Shown piece after piece: positions 19,093 through 27,296 of a DNA stretch of 64,000 nt (position 1 is the stretch's first letter; each line of letters starts with the position of its first letter). Source of the DNA: Gynurincola endophyticus (GTDB lineage Bacteria > Bacteroidota > Bacteroidia > Chitinophagales > Chitinophagaceae); the NCBI RefSeq assembly GCF_003991195.1, contig NZ_RCWL01000002.1, positions 62,001 to 126,000 of the forward strand, in the 5' to 3' direction. Below the pieces are notes generated by a model. The model had not been told where the DNA came from. It did no database searches and worked only from the letters and a program-made list of their open reading frames with translations. Made by a program: the position numbers and the translations under genes.

Positions 19093-20112
19093 ATGTCAAA
19101 CCGAAGAAAATTCATTCAAAACTCAGTATTGGGGTCAGCAGGAATACTCTTATCTGCAAAAGTAGTGAGTGCATCCTCCTCCGATACTACTATTAAAAAA
19201 CCAATTGTTGTTTCTACCTGGAACTTCGGCGTGCAGGCAAATGAAGCGGCATGGAAAGTACTGGCAGAAAAAGGTCATGCACTGGATGCAGTAGAAGCCG
19301 GCGTTCGTGTGCCGGAAGCTGATCCAAAGGGTAATAGTGTAGGATATGGCGGTTTGCCAGATCGTGAAGGGCGTGTTACCTTAGATGCCTGTATTATGGA
19401 TGAAAAATATAATTGTGGTTCAGTGATGTGCATAGAACATATTATGCATCCAATTAGTGTTGCAAGGCTGGTAATGGAAAAAACACCACACATCGTATTA
19501 AGCGGCGAAGGTGCATTACGTTTTGCATTAGCCAACGGTTTCAAAAAACAAAACCTTCTGACACCCCAAAGTGAAAAGGCATGGAAAGAATGGTTAAAAA
19601 CCTCCAACTACTCGCCATCCATGAATATCGAAAATCAATCCTACAGTAAAGAAAATGATCCTATGCCCGGTGGGCCGGATAATCATGATACAATAGGCAT
19701 GCTGGCGCTGGACGTAAATGGAAATTTAAGCGGTGCCTGCACTACCAGCGGCCTGGCTTATAAAATTCATGGTCGTGTTGGTGACTCTCCTATCATTGGC
19801 GCCGGCTTATACGTAGATCCTGAAGTAGGTGCGGCTACTGCAACAGGAGTAGGTGAAGAAGTTATCCGGATAGTAGGTGCACATCTGATTATAGAACTTA
19901 TGCGACAGGGATATGCTCCGGAAGCAGCCTGTAAAGAAGCAACTCAACGCATCATAAAACGCAACCCTGAAAAATCAAAAACAATTCAGGTCGCATTTCT
20001 TGCATTAGATAAAAATGGTAACTACGGAGCATATGCTCTTCAAAAAGGTTTTACATTCGCTGTAAAAAGCGGTACGGAAGAAAAATTAATTAACGCAAAA
20101 AGTATTTATTAA
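19093..20112 (+). CDS. N4-(beta-N-acetylglucosaminyl)-L-asparaginase (glycosylasparaginase)
   Basis: ATG 19093 is preferred over the TTG at 19087; the product has 339 residues, very close to the enzyme of Elizabethkingia. A Tat-like signal (NRRKFIQNSVLGSAGILLS) precedes an Ntn-hydrolase precursor. Autocleavage should occur before Thr200 in GGPDNHDTIGMLALD, making alpha and beta chains; GVGEEVIRIVGAH and TTSGLAYKIHGRVGDSPIIG line the site. The enzyme splits the GlcNAc-Asn bond of glycoasparagines, the last step in removing N-glycans from peptides. Its place here suggests that the locus also handles protein-linked glycans. cutC begins three bases after its stop. Confidence 0.93.
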   Translation: MSNRRKFIQNSVLGSAGILLSAKVVSASSSDTTIKKPIVVSTWNFGVQANEAAWKVLAEKGHALDAVEAGVRVPEADPKGNSVGYGGLPDREGRVTLDACIMDEKYNCGSVMCIEHIMHPISVARLVMEKTPHIVLSGEGALRFALANGFKKQNLLTPQSEKAWKEWLKTSNYSPSMNIENQSYSKENDPMPGGPDNHDTIGMLALDVNGNLSGACTTSGLAYKIHGRVGDSPIIGAGLYVDPEVGAATATGVGEEVIRIVGAHLIIELMRQGYAPEAACKEATQRIIKRNPEKSKTIQVAFLALDKNGNYGAYALQKGFTFAVKSGTEEKLINAKSIY

Positions 20113-20114
20113 CT

Positions 20115-20837
20115 ATGGCAAAAGCATTATTCGAACTTTGTTCATTCAATATACAGTCTTGCATCATCGCTGAAAAAATGGGTGTATACCGTGTAGAGCT
20201 TTGTGATAATCCGGTAGAAGGTGGTACTACCCCCGGCTATGGAACAATTAAACAAACCAGAGATAAAATAAGTATTAAGCTTTATCCCATCCTTCGTCCG
20301 CGTTGTGGAAATTACTATTATGATGAAAACGAGATTGAAATTCTGAAACATGATATTGCAATGTGTAAGGAATTACAATGCGATGGAATTTCAATCGGTG
20401 TACAAAATATAGACGGTACGATCAATGTTGACCAGCTAAAAGAGTTTGTAGAGCTGGCTTATCCGATGAAGGTGACCTGTAACCGTGCTTTTGATGCTAC
20501 TCCAGACCCATTCAAAGCACTCGAAGATATTATTGATGCAGGGTGTGAAAGAATTCTCACGTCCGGACAAAAAAGCGGTGCCCCTGAAGCCACTTCATTA
20601 TTAGCCGAACTGGTACAAAAAGCCGGTGACAGAATCATCATAATGCCTGGTGCAGGAATTACTGCTGAGAACATTGAACAGTTGATGAAAGAAACCGGTG
20701 CCAGGGAGTTTCACGGTTCATTAAGAAAGGCAACCGTAAATCCGATGAGTTTTGCCAATCCGGCAGTTCTTGATTTCGGTACCGTTTGTCAACCAGATCA
20801 ACTGGCATTGGCAAAATTATTAGAACAGCTAAATTAG
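20115..20837 (+). CDS. cutC: CutC family protein (putative copper homeostasis protein)
   Basis: The 240-residue TIM barrel has the CutC signatures FELCSFNIQSCIIAEKMG, VELCDNPVEGGTTPGYG, LRPRCGNYYY, CNRAFDATPDPFKALEDII, RILTSGQKSGA and PGAGITAENI. The family was named for copper tolerance in E. coli, but a copper role is disputed. The conserved pocket looks like that of a sugar or small-molecule enzyme, and its frequent pairing with glycosylasparaginase, as here with a 2-base gap, fits that view. It ends the plus-strand glycan operon. Confidence 0.92.
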   Translation: MAKALFELCSFNIQSCIIAEKMGVYRVELCDNPVEGGTTPGYGTIKQTRDKISIKLYPILRPRCGNYYYDENEIEILKHDIAMCKELQCDGISIGVQNIDGTINVDQLKEFVELAYPMKVTCNRAFDATPDPFKALEDIIDAGCERILTSGQKSGAPEATSLLAELVQKAGDRIIIMPGAGITAENIEQLMKETGAREFHGSLRKATVNPMSFANPAVLDFGTVCQPDQLALAKLLEQLN

Positions 20838-20858
20838 CGCAGTTATATGATATTTACT

Positions 20859-21070
20859 ATTAAGAAATTAAGAAACCCATACCGCTTCGCTTTGGTTCAT
20901 TCTAGCTGTTAATTGTAATTTAAATAGGAAGAGAATGAAGGAAAAAAGCGTATGAAGAGCGGGTTAACAGTGCTTCCTAACCTTCATTACCTTCATGTTT
21001 CCCATCGATACCCATTCATTGAAAAAATTAATACGTAAGTTGAAGTGCTAAATAACCTTAATTTCTTAAT
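20859..21070. repeat. Long-range inverted repeat in the cutC-cydA intergenic region
   Basis: A perfect 14-base arm ATTAAGAAATTAAG (20859-20872) is matched by its complement at 21057-21070, and the pairing continues imperfectly for some six bases outwards. The arms enclose 184 bases with no recognisable gene. This could be a small mobile-element relic or chance in AT-rich DNA; no target duplication is visible. It occupies half of the 403-base gap between cutC and cydA, and the rest holds the cydA promoter region. Confidence 0.35.
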
Positions 21071-21117
21071 GGTGAAAAACTGTGTAACAAAAAACTCTTC
21101 CTTCTCCACTTATTAGC

Positions 21118-21125
21118 TACCTTTG
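21118..21125 (+). promoter_or_regulatory. Candidate -7 box of the cydAB promoter
   Basis: TACCTTTG matches the Bacteroidota -7 consensus TAnnTTTG exactly. It would give a transcript start near 21132 and a leader of about 110 bases before cydA. No clear TTG box is seen about 19 bases upstream, so the assignment is moderate. Confidence 0.45.
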
Positions 21126-21240
21126 CAATATTACTGGTAGAATTGAGCGATTGTATAAAGCTTTTCTGCTGTATTACATATCATCTCTATTCTCCCTCGT
21201 TTGTGCGCCATACATTTAGCATTACTTTATTCTGAATAAC

Positions 21241-22584
21241 ATGAATGATTTTATTGCAGCCCGGTCACAAATGGCCATGTCATTAGGTTTCCACATTATT
21301 TTTGCCTGCGTTGGAATGGTTATGCCATTCTTCATGGCCATCAGTCATTATAAATATCTGAAAACCGGTAATGAAGTTTATAAAGGATTAACCAAGGCCT
21401 GGAGTAAAGGCGTTGCCATTTTATTTGCCACTGGTGCAGTATCCGGTACCATGCTTTCTTTTGAGCTGGGCTTACTCTGGCCAGAGTTTATGAAACATGC
21501 CGGCCCCATTTTCGGCATGCCGTTTTCTTTAGAAGGTACTGCATTTTTTATAGAAGCGATTGCTCTAGGCTTTTTTCTATATGGCTGGAACAAATTCAAC
21601 AAATGGTTTCACTGGATAACAGGTTTACTGGTGGGTATCAGCGGACTGGCATCTGGTATATTGGTAGTGGCTGCTAATGCATGGATGAACAGTCCTTCCG
21701 GGTTTGATTATCAGAACGGCGTTTTCTCTAATATAGATCCGATAAAAGCCATGCTCAATGAAGCCTGGTTTTCACAGGCATTGCATATGGTATTGGCAGC
21801 CTTTACCGCAACAGGCTTTGCGGTGGCCGGAGTACATGCACTCATGATCCTCAAAAAGAAAAACATTGAGTTTCACCGCAAAGCATTTTCAATTGCAGCT
21901 ACCTGCGCCTGTATCGCAGCGCTGTTACAACCGCTGAGTGGTGATATATCAGCAAAAGATGTAGCAAAACGCCAACCGATCAAACTGGCAGCTATGGAAG
22001 CTCATTTTCATACAGAACCTGCTGCTCCTTTCATATTAGGTGGAATTGTTGATGAAGAAAAACAAGAGGTAAATTACGCCATTAAAATACCTGGTGTTTT
22101 AAGCTTTCTGGTTCATGGAGATTTTAAAACACCCGTGAAAGGATTAAATGAATTTCCTAAAGAAAATCTGCCACCGGTAGCCATTACACACTATGCTTTT
22201 CAAATTATGATCAGCCTGGGAATGTTACTTTGCCTTATCTCATTAATATATCTGCTCGCCGTCTGGAAGAAAAAAAGCTGGCTGTCGGCAGCATGGTTCC
22301 TTAAACTGTTCGTCTTTGCCATTCCGCTGGGCTATATCGCATTGGAAGCCGGTTGGGTAGTAACGGAAGTCGGTAGGCAACCGTGGATCATTTATGAAAT
22401 CATGCGCACAAAAGATGCAGTAACACCTATGCCGGGTATAGTTTATTCATTTTACATATTTACAGCTGTGTTTATTTCATTATCCGCGATTGTAATATTT
22501 CTACTTTACAGACAGATGAAGATGGTGGGTAAACTTTATGATCCCACAGATCCCCATTTTATTACAAAAAAGCCAAAACATTAG
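21241..22584 (+). CDS. cydA: Cytochrome bd oxidase subunit I
   Basis: The 447-residue protein has nine membrane helices and the CydA landmarks. These are a helix I His in SLGFHIIFACVG, the glutamates of FSLEGTAFFIEAIALGFF, the haem-ligand His in SQALHMVLAAFTATGFA and the GRQPW signature in TEVGRQPWIIYEIMRT. With CydB it oxidises quinol and reduces oxygen at high affinity without pumping protons. The quinol (Q) loop is short compared with the E. coli enzyme, as in the CIO/short-Q-loop group common in Bacteroidota. No cydX gene is visible. Confidence 0.96.
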   Translation: MNDFIAARSQMAMSLGFHIIFACVGMVMPFFMAISHYKYLKTGNEVYKGLTKAWSKGVAILFATGAVSGTMLSFELGLLWPEFMKHAGPIFGMPFSLEGTAFFIEAIALGFFLYGWNKFNKWFHWITGLLVGISGLASGILVVAANAWMNSPSGFDYQNGVFSNIDPIKAMLNEAWFSQALHMVLAAFTATGFAVAGVHALMILKKKNIEFHRKAFSIAATCACIAALLQPLSGDISAKDVAKRQPIKLAAMEAHFHTEPAAPFILGGIVDEEKQEVNYAIKIPGVLSFLVHGDFKTPVKGLNEFPKENLPPVAITHYAFQIMISLGMLLCLISLIYLLAVWKKKSWLSAAWFLKLFVFAIPLGYIALEAGWVVTEVGRQPWIIYEIMRTKDAVTPMPGIVYSFYIFTAVFISLSAIVIFLLYRQMKMVGKLYDPTDPHFITKKPKH

Positions 22585-22586
22585 CC

Positions 22587-23594
22587 ATGTTATATGTAGT
22601 GATCGCCTTTTTATGGGTATCGTTATATCTCTACCTGATTTTGGGCGGAGCAGACTTTGGAGTGGGAATATTAGAAACATTTACAGGTAAAAAAAATATT
22701 GAGAAAGTCAAAAACACTTCTTACAAATCAATGGGCCCGATTTGGGAAGCCAATCATATGTGGCTGATTATTGCCATCGTGGTGCTGTTTGTCGGATTTC
22801 CGACTATCTATAGCACGGTTTCTATCTACCTCCATATACCCCTGGTGCTGATGTTATTAGGAATTATAGCCAGAGGTACTGCATTTACATTCAGACACTA
22901 TGATGCAATTAACGACAACTGGCAACAAGTGTATAACCGGATATTCCGCGTCAGCAGCATTATAACCCCGTTCTTTCTGGGTTTGATTGCTGCCAGTACC
23001 GTTTCACGACACATAGATCCGGCTGCTACAGATTTTTTAAGTGCCTATATTTTCAGCTGGTGGAACCCATTCGGTATTAGTGTAGGGTTATTTACCGTTG
23101 CAATCAGTGCTTATCTTGCATCTGTTTATATCATCGGAGAAGCAGAGAATAAAGAATTTGTACAATACCTGACCGGAAAAGCCAGAACATACTTTTTTGT
23201 AGTAATGATAGCAGGCATGCTGGTATTCACAACATCATATTTTGAGCAGATTCCTTTGTTCACCTGGATATTCGGGCAAACGATCGGTCAGATTGCCATC
23301 GTTCTCGCTACTTTATCGATCATAGTACTCTTTTGGGCATTTAAGCACAAAAAAATTACAACGATGAGAATATGCGTGGCGTTACAAACTTTTATGATTC
23401 TCGTAGCGGCCACCTATAATCATTTTCCCGATCTCATTCTGTTAGCAAATAATCAATCTCTTTCACTGGTTGATCACCAGGGAAGTGAAAGAACAATAGA
23501 AGTATTGGCCTGGGCGCTGATGCTGGGTTCAATTTTTATCTTACCGTTCTTTTTTTATCTGTTGTATTCATTTCATCGAAGAAGAGTTCAATAA
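22587..23594 (+). CDS. cydB: Cytochrome bd oxidase subunit II
   Basis: The 335-residue membrane protein starts two bases after cydA. It opens with the family signature WVSLYLYLILGGADFGVGILE, and MGPIWEANHMWLIIAIVVLFVGFPTIY follows, both diagnostic of CydB. It is the structural partner of CydA and normally binds no haem. Translation is probably coupled with cydA. Confidence 0.96.
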   Translation: MLYVVIAFLWVSLYLYLILGGADFGVGILETFTGKKNIEKVKNTSYKSMGPIWEANHMWLIIAIVVLFVGFPTIYSTVSIYLHIPLVLMLLGIIARGTAFTFRHYDAINDNWQQVYNRIFRVSSIITPFFLGLIAASTVSRHIDPAATDFLSAYIFSWWNPFGISVGLFTVAISAYLASVYIIGEAENKEFVQYLTGKARTYFFVVMIAGMLVFTTSYFEQIPLFTWIFGQTIGQIAIVLATLSIIVLFWAFKHKKITTMRICVALQTFMILVAATYNHFPDLILLANNQSLSLVDHQGSERTIEVLAWALMLGSIFILPFFFYLLYSFHRRRVQ

Positions 23595-24010
23595 AAAATA
23601 ATAACATTAATATCTACACGAATAAAATTACGCTCAATATTCTTTTAAACTATTCTTACTTCTTTTTATTTTTTACCGTTATCTGATTCTAAGAAAAGAA
23701 GTCGCCGTATATTATGGTGCAGGCTTCGGCATACAACATAAACCAACCATTTTTACATAAAGATCGTTCGCCGAAGAATGTTGCTTTTCAGAAGAACATA
23801 CCTTCTGTATGTCGTTTAAGTTGTATCAATATCAATCTTTGTTTAATAAAATAATACGCAAAATTGCGTATTGTGCTGCCAGAAACGTTTTCCGAATTTT
23901 ATGCTGTTAAAATTAATAAAATGAAAAACCGGGAAGCACCTGCCTGAAGCTAATTACAATAATAGCAATAGAGGCACAGTATAAAAATTCAGATTTTATA
24001 AAACAATGAT
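23595..24010. other. Intergenic region between cydB and a lipoprotein gene
   Basis: This stretch of 416 AT-rich bases was read in all frames and shows no credible gene, RNA or repeat. Only a weak 6-bp hairpin (ACATAC-CTTCT-GTATGT, near 23800) was seen. The promoter of the downstream lipoprotein gene must lie here, but no clear box was found. Confidence 0.5.
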
Positions 24011-25048
24011 ATGATAAACTTAACGTACAGATTAGTAATAAAAACTCAGCGCTTCGCAAAATACTTTAGTGTGAGTGCAGTTCTCATGGCCAGTATAGTC
24101 GTATTTATTTCATGCGGTAAAGACGGTACCGCTGCCGACGATGACGATCATCAAGAAGAAACCCCGATCGAAGGTGGTACATCTTCAGAATTTTCGGTAG
24201 GCATTGCAAAGAATTTTTCCGGGGCCGCATCGCTTACTTATACAGACGCAAATGCCGTAGCTGATTTCTACGCGGGAGAGCATCCGGTTGCCATATATGC
24301 AACTCCTGCAGGCAAAGGAAGTGATATCGGCAAGGGCAAGCTCGTTCTTTCAAGAAATGGCACTACCTTCACGATGAAACTATTAAACGCAAGTGGCAGC
24401 ATACTGGCCGAGAATAACGTAGATATCAATGCCAACGGAGGCAGCAACTATAAGCAATTCATTCGTGTATCTGGCACCCCCTCTAACACAACCATTACCA
24501 CCTGGGCGAATACAACAGACTTCAAACGTCAACAAATATTAATTTATGCGAATGATAACGGTGAGTTGTATGATGGCTATACTTCCATAGAGTTTTCGAA
24601 TCAATACAGATTCCGCAATAACGTGGAACATTTTGGAACAACACCACCGGCAGCTTTTGCATCTCTGAAAGGTGTATGGGAAGGCTCAGCACTCCAACCT
24701 ACCTGTAACCCTAACCCGATAACGGTAACCATTTCGGCCGAAGGTTCAGTCAACTTTAAAGGAAAAGCCTCCATGACCTGTGCAGTTCAGGATGCAACAG
24801 TTAAATGGGATGGACAAGATGATTTTGTAAGGCCCAATACGATGGAGTTCAATCAGGTTGAGGCAGGTAGTCAGATCGCTATCGATTATGGCAGTACCAT
24901 CCGTGATAGTCAGAACAACAATAAAAGAGGGGGTGCACTGTTAGTTGTGCCCAAGTTAAAAGACCCCACCAGCCTCCTGGATGCTCAATACTATGCTACG
25001 CCGAGTTATGCAGGAATGGTGATAGTACGAAAGCCGGTAAAGAAATAA
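24011..25048 (+). CDS. Hypothetical lipoprotein
   Basis: The 345-residue protein has an N-terminal hydrophobic stretch ending in a lipobox (VVFISC, Cys at about residue 35) followed by an acidic linker (DDDDHQEE), as in surface-exposed Bacteroidota lipoproteins. Beyond this I recognise no family. The middle is rich in beta strands (KLVLSRNGTTFTMKLLNASG, ITVTISAEGSVNFKGKASM) and the C-terminal half looks like a small beta-sandwich. A strong hairpin follows the stop codon. Confidence 0.7.
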   Translation: MINLTYRLVIKTQRFAKYFSVSAVLMASIVVFISCGKDGTAADDDDHQEETPIEGGTSSEFSVGIAKNFSGAASLTYTDANAVADFYAGEHPVAIYATPAGKGSDIGKGKLVLSRNGTTFTMKLLNASGSILAENNVDINANGGSNYKQFIRVSGTPSNTTITTWANTTDFKRQQILIYANDNGELYDGYTSIEFSNQYRFRNNVEHFGTTPPAAFASLKGVWEGSALQPTCNPNPITVTISAEGSVNFKGKASMTCAVQDATVKWDGQDDFVRPNTMEFNQVEAGSQIAIDYGSTIRDSQNNNKRGGALLVVPKLKDPTSLLDAQYYATPSYAGMVIVRKPVKK

Positions 25049-25063
25049 GTTACAACAATGTTT

Positions 25064-25100
25064 ATTTTATAGTGCAGTAGTTTAAGCTGCACTATAAAAT
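25064..25100 (+). terminator. Hairpin terminator after the lipoprotein gene
   Basis: A perfect 14-bp stem (ATTTTATAGTGCAG at 25064-25077, complement at 25087-25100) with a 9-base loop lies 15 bases past the stop codon. The A/T flanks allow use on both strands. It separates the lipoprotein gene from the CRISPR promoter. Confidence 0.65.
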
Positions 25101-25138
25101 AACAAACTTGACTTACATCAACCTTTATAAACATATTA

Positions 25139-25168
25139 TTGAAAATAATAAGTTAAATACTATTTTTG
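25139..25168 (+). promoter_or_regulatory. Promoter upstream of the CRISPR array
   Basis: TTG at 25139-25141 is followed, after exactly 19 bases, by TATTTTTG at 25161-25168, an exact TAnnTTTG box. This is the best Bacteroidota-type promoter I saw in the window. Transcription would start near 25175 and enter the first repeat at 25210 on the plus strand, the strand whose repeat 5' end pairs with the tracrRNA. Confidence 0.6.
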
Positions 25169-25209
25169 AAGAATAAAGCCTGGATTACATTTTGGGGTAT
25201 TATTGATGT

Positions 25210-26828
25210 GTTGAGATTAGCTTTCATTTTTGAGGTAATTTCAGTATTACGGAGCTCAAAAAGAAGTATAGGGAAATCGTTAGCGGTGATTTGCTTTCAT
25301 TTTAGTAAATTCAATATAACAAAATGAATTTACAGCCTTTTCGGATTACTCCGTCGTGATTTGCTTTCTGTTTTACTCTAATTTCAGTATTACACAACTT
25401 TTCATAAAACCTTTACTTTAAATGATTGGTTATGATTCGCTTTCAGTCTTAATGAAATTTCAGCATTACACTATTATTCAATCGTTGTGCAGGTCATTAC
25501 CGTTGCGATTTGCTTTCTTTCTGAGGTAACTTCGGTATTAAACAACACTATAAAGTTCAGTCGTAACTTTCTTAAAGTTGTGATTTGCTTTCTGTTTTGA
25601 GGTAACTTCAGGATTACACAACTATCCTGCTATTGTTCCGGTTCCGCTCTATTGTTGTGATTTGTTTTCAGTTTTGAGGTAACTTCAGTATTACACAACC
25701 ATTTATCGCCCATTTCGCTAATTATATTAGTTGTGATTTGCTTTCTGTTTTGAGGTAACCTCAGTATTACACAACGTACTATATGCAATCACATTAATGT
25801 GATAGTTGTGATTTGCTTTCATTTTTGATGTAACTTCAGTATTACACAACAATACGGGAAAAAACCTATTGATTTTCCCGGTTGTGATTTGCTTTCAGTT
25901 TTGAGGTAACTTCAGTATTACACAACATATTATGTCCCATTCCATCCAACACAGTGGTTGTGATTTGCTTTCAGTTTTGAGGTAACTTCAATATTACACA
26001 ACTAAACAGGTATCAGGGGCTTTACCGATACCGTTGTGATTTGTTTTCATTTTTGAGGTAATTTCAGTATTACACAACTGTATTGAAACTCCATAAGCCT
26101 TAGAGAAAGTTGTGATTTGCTTTCAGTTTTGATGTAACTTCAGTATTACACAACTCGACCTATTGTTAAGAAGGTCTATTGCTAGTTGTGATTTGCTTTC
26201 AGTTTTGATGTAACTTCAGTATTACACAACTCGACCTATTGTTAAGAAGGTCTATTGCTAGTTGTGATTTGCTTTCAGTTTTGATGTAACTTCAGTATTA
26301 CACAACTCGACCTATTGTTAAGAAGGTCTATTGCTAGTTGTGATTTGCTTTCAGTTTTGATGTAACTTCAGTATTACACAACTCGACCTATTGTTAAGAA
26401 GGTCTATTGCTAGTTGTGATTTGCTTTCAGTTTTGATGTAACTTCAATTTCCTTTTTTGATCAATACTTTATACTCTAGTTGTGATTTGCTTTCATTTTT
26501 GATGTAACTTCAGTATTACACAACAATATAATCCTGCGTTACCTCTGCCTTATCGTTGTGATTTGCTTTCATTTTTGATGTAACTTCAGTATTACACAAC
26601 TTCATTAATTATTGTTATTAATCCTCTTTTGTTGTGATTTGCTTTCATTTTTGATGTAACTTCAGTATTACACAACTTGTTAAGTCTTCATAACATAAAA
26701 CACCTAGTTGTGATTTGCTTTCATTTTTGATGTAACTTCAGTATTACACAACAGAAAAATAGTTTGGAATAAAGAAAAAATAGTTGTGATTTGCTTTCAT
26801 TTTTGATGTAACTTCAGTATTACACAAC
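25210..26828 (+). CRISPR. Type II-C CRISPR array, 22 repeats
   Basis: Repeats of 46 bases (start GTTGTGATTTGCTTTC, end CAGTATTACACAAC) alternate with spacers mostly of 30 bases, with a period of 76. Repeat starts: 25210, 25283, 25353, 25429, 25502, 25577, 25654, 25730, 25805, 25881, 25957, 26033, 26109, 26185, 26261, 26337, 26413, 26479, 26555, 26631, 26707, 26783. The first five are degenerate; the last five are identical. The repeat at 26413 has lost its last 12 bases. Repeats differ in the middle (CATTTTTGATG, CAGTTTTGATG, CAGTTTTGAGG, CTGTTTTGAGG) in blocks along the array. crRNA polarity is taken from tracrRNA complementarity: the repeat 5' end pairs with the anti-repeat, so the plus strand is transcribed. 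Confidence 0.98.
26109..26412 (+). repeat. Four tandem copies of one repeat-spacer unit within the array
   Basis: The spacer that begins TCGACCTATTG and ends GTCTATTGCTA occurs at 26155-26184, 26231-26260, 26307-26336 and 26383-26412, each time with the same CAGTTTTGATG repeat variant. The 76-base unit is therefore repeated four times without visible change, which points to slippage or unequal recombination rather than four independent acquisitions. Confidence 0.95.
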
Positions 26829-26878
26829 AGAACTCATCTAAATCTTTTATAATTAACAGATTACAAGAGATTTTAAAT

Positions 26879-26908
26879 AAAAAAACGGAGCTGCAGCTCC
26901 GTTTTTTT
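26879..26908. terminator. Bidirectional terminator between the array and cas2
   Basis: A perfect 30-base palindrome: seven A, CGGAGCTG and its complement, then seven T. It works on both strands, ending the pre-crRNA running from the left and the cas9-cas1-cas2 message running from the right. The 50 AT-rich bases between it and the last repeat (26829-26878) are the candidate site of new spacer insertion. Confidence 0.9.
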
Positions 26909-26933
26909 ATTCCTATTCAGGTATCTTTCCCCG

Positions 26934-27296
<363 letters not shown>

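Noticed and set aside
25210..26828. Promoters inside each CRISPR repeat, as in some II-C systems
   Set aside because: TTTG and TAACTTCA occur in the repeat but are only 15 bases apart and the second is off consensus; the promoter left of the array is far better.
25210..26828. Self-targeting spacers
   Set aside because: I found no match of a spacer to other parts of this window by eye; a whole-genome search would be needed.
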